Below are positions 63,721 to 64,000 of a stretch of DNA of 64,000 nt, piece by piece. Source of the stretch: Ferruginibacter sp. (GTDB lineage Bacteria; Bacteroidota; Bacteroidia; Chitinophagales; Chitinophagaceae); the NCBI GenBank assembly GCA_014379625.1, contig JACMLJ010000052.1:1-64000 (forward strand). The letters run 5' to 3'. Within the stretch, counting starts at the first letter, position 1. Each line of letters opens with the position of its first letter. Below the pieces are notes generated by a model. It saw only the letters and a program-made list of their open reading frames with translations, had not been told where the DNA came from and did no database searches. The position numbers were made by a program, and so were the translations under genes.

Positions 63721-64000
63721 ATGAATAACCCTTTCAGTACCCTTTATAATCACCCTACCGGCTTAAGCAAAAAACTAGTAAGCCTGTTATGTTTCGTGGC
63801 GGTACTAATAGCAGCTACCGTTGCACAAACCCCCGTCAATGACTGGGAAAACCCGGCATTTATATCTTTGCACAAAGAAAAACCACATGCTACATTCATG
63901 CTGTTTGATAAGATGAAAGATGTGGTAACGGATGAGTATAGCCGTTCACCTTTTTATCAGTCATTGAACGGAACATGGAAATTTGTTTATGCAGACAAAC
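63721..64000 (+). CDS. GH2 beta-galactosidase-like enzyme (3' end outside window)
   Basis: The first 93 residues are present, and the frame runs off the window edge. A long N-terminal stretch with a hydrophobic signal (VSLLCFVAVLIAATVAQ, about residues 20-36) is followed by the opening of the GH2 sugar-binding domain: NDWENPAFISLHKEKPHATF, then SPFYQSLNGTWKFVYADK. These match the start of LacZ-type beta-galactosidases (VxxWENPxxxxxNKxPPHATF, SLNGxWKF). The catalytic part is not visible, so the exact activity is unknown. As the enzyme gene after two SusCD pairs, it probably acts in the periplasm on imported oligosaccharides. Confidence 0.85.
   Translation, partial: MNNPFSTLYNHPTGLSKKLVSLLCFVAVLIAATVAQTPVNDWENPAFISLHKEKPHATFMLFDKMKDVVTDEYSRSPFYQSLNGTWKFVYADK

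Overview
The window looks like a chromosomal segment from a member of the Bacteroidota, most likely a Chitinophagaceae-type soil or freshwater bacterium. Supporting signs are four SusC-like TonB receptors or receptor relatives with three SusD lipoproteins, a hybrid two-component regulator of polysaccharide utilisation loci (HTCS), type IX secretion C-terminal sorting domains, a 7TMR-DISM histidine kinase, Bacteroidota-style TAnnTTTG promoter elements and weak ribosome-binding sites. The genus assignment is inference from gene style only. I saw no rRNA, tRNA, CRISPR array or intact insertion sequence.

Layout. (1) 1-9.8 kb: two surface or secreted repeat proteins, one cut by the window edge, built from PKD modules or from alternating PKD and PA14 modules. 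Both end in T9SS sorting domains and are followed by near-identical terminators. (2) 10.2-23.7 kb: a reductive pyrimidine catabolism cluster. It encodes dihydropyrimidine dehydrogenase (PreT/PreA), dihydropyrimidinase, beta-ureidopropionase, a class III aminotransferase, a malonate/methylmalonate-semialdehyde dehydrogenase, an NCS1 base transporter and a nucleoside hydrolase. Together these would take nucleosides or bases to beta-alanine and then to acetyl-CoA. An S9 peptidase sits in the run, and an inverted Uma2-type nuclease gene separates preT from preA. (3) 24.0-26.6 kb: ankyrin protein, class IV aminotransferase, small cytochrome c, plus a cluster of 25-bp palindromic elements.

(4) 26.7-34.2 kb: a cell-wall sugar recycling or uptake locus. 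anmK and murQ diverge from a DeoR regulator gene that is followed by a SusC/SusD pair. Two near-identical 19-bp sites sit 73 bp apart in the divergent intergenic region. A decayed EamA transporter gene follows. (5) 34.7-47.0 kb: a divergent histidine kinase / LytTR response regulator pair, then a sodium:solute symporter overlapping an alpha/beta hydrolase gene, a TonB receptor, an acyl-CoA ligase, a second alpha/beta hydrolase and an SDR dehydrogenase. This looks like an uptake and degradation locus for an unidentified organic acid or ester. (6) 48.5 kb to the end: a polysaccharide utilisation locus with an HTCS on the minus strand and, on the plus strand, a GH16-like enzyme, two SusC/SusD pairs and the start of a GH2 beta-galactosidase-like gene. 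A 21-bp-spaced direct repeat next to a promoter-like element lies in the HTCS/GH16 intergenic region.

The intergenic regions are rich in short repeats of several families: 8-bp tandem arrays, 7-bp tandem arrays leading into palindromes, 25-bp palindromic elements in opposed pairs, and a dispersed element of about 125 bp. These are the least explained part of the window.
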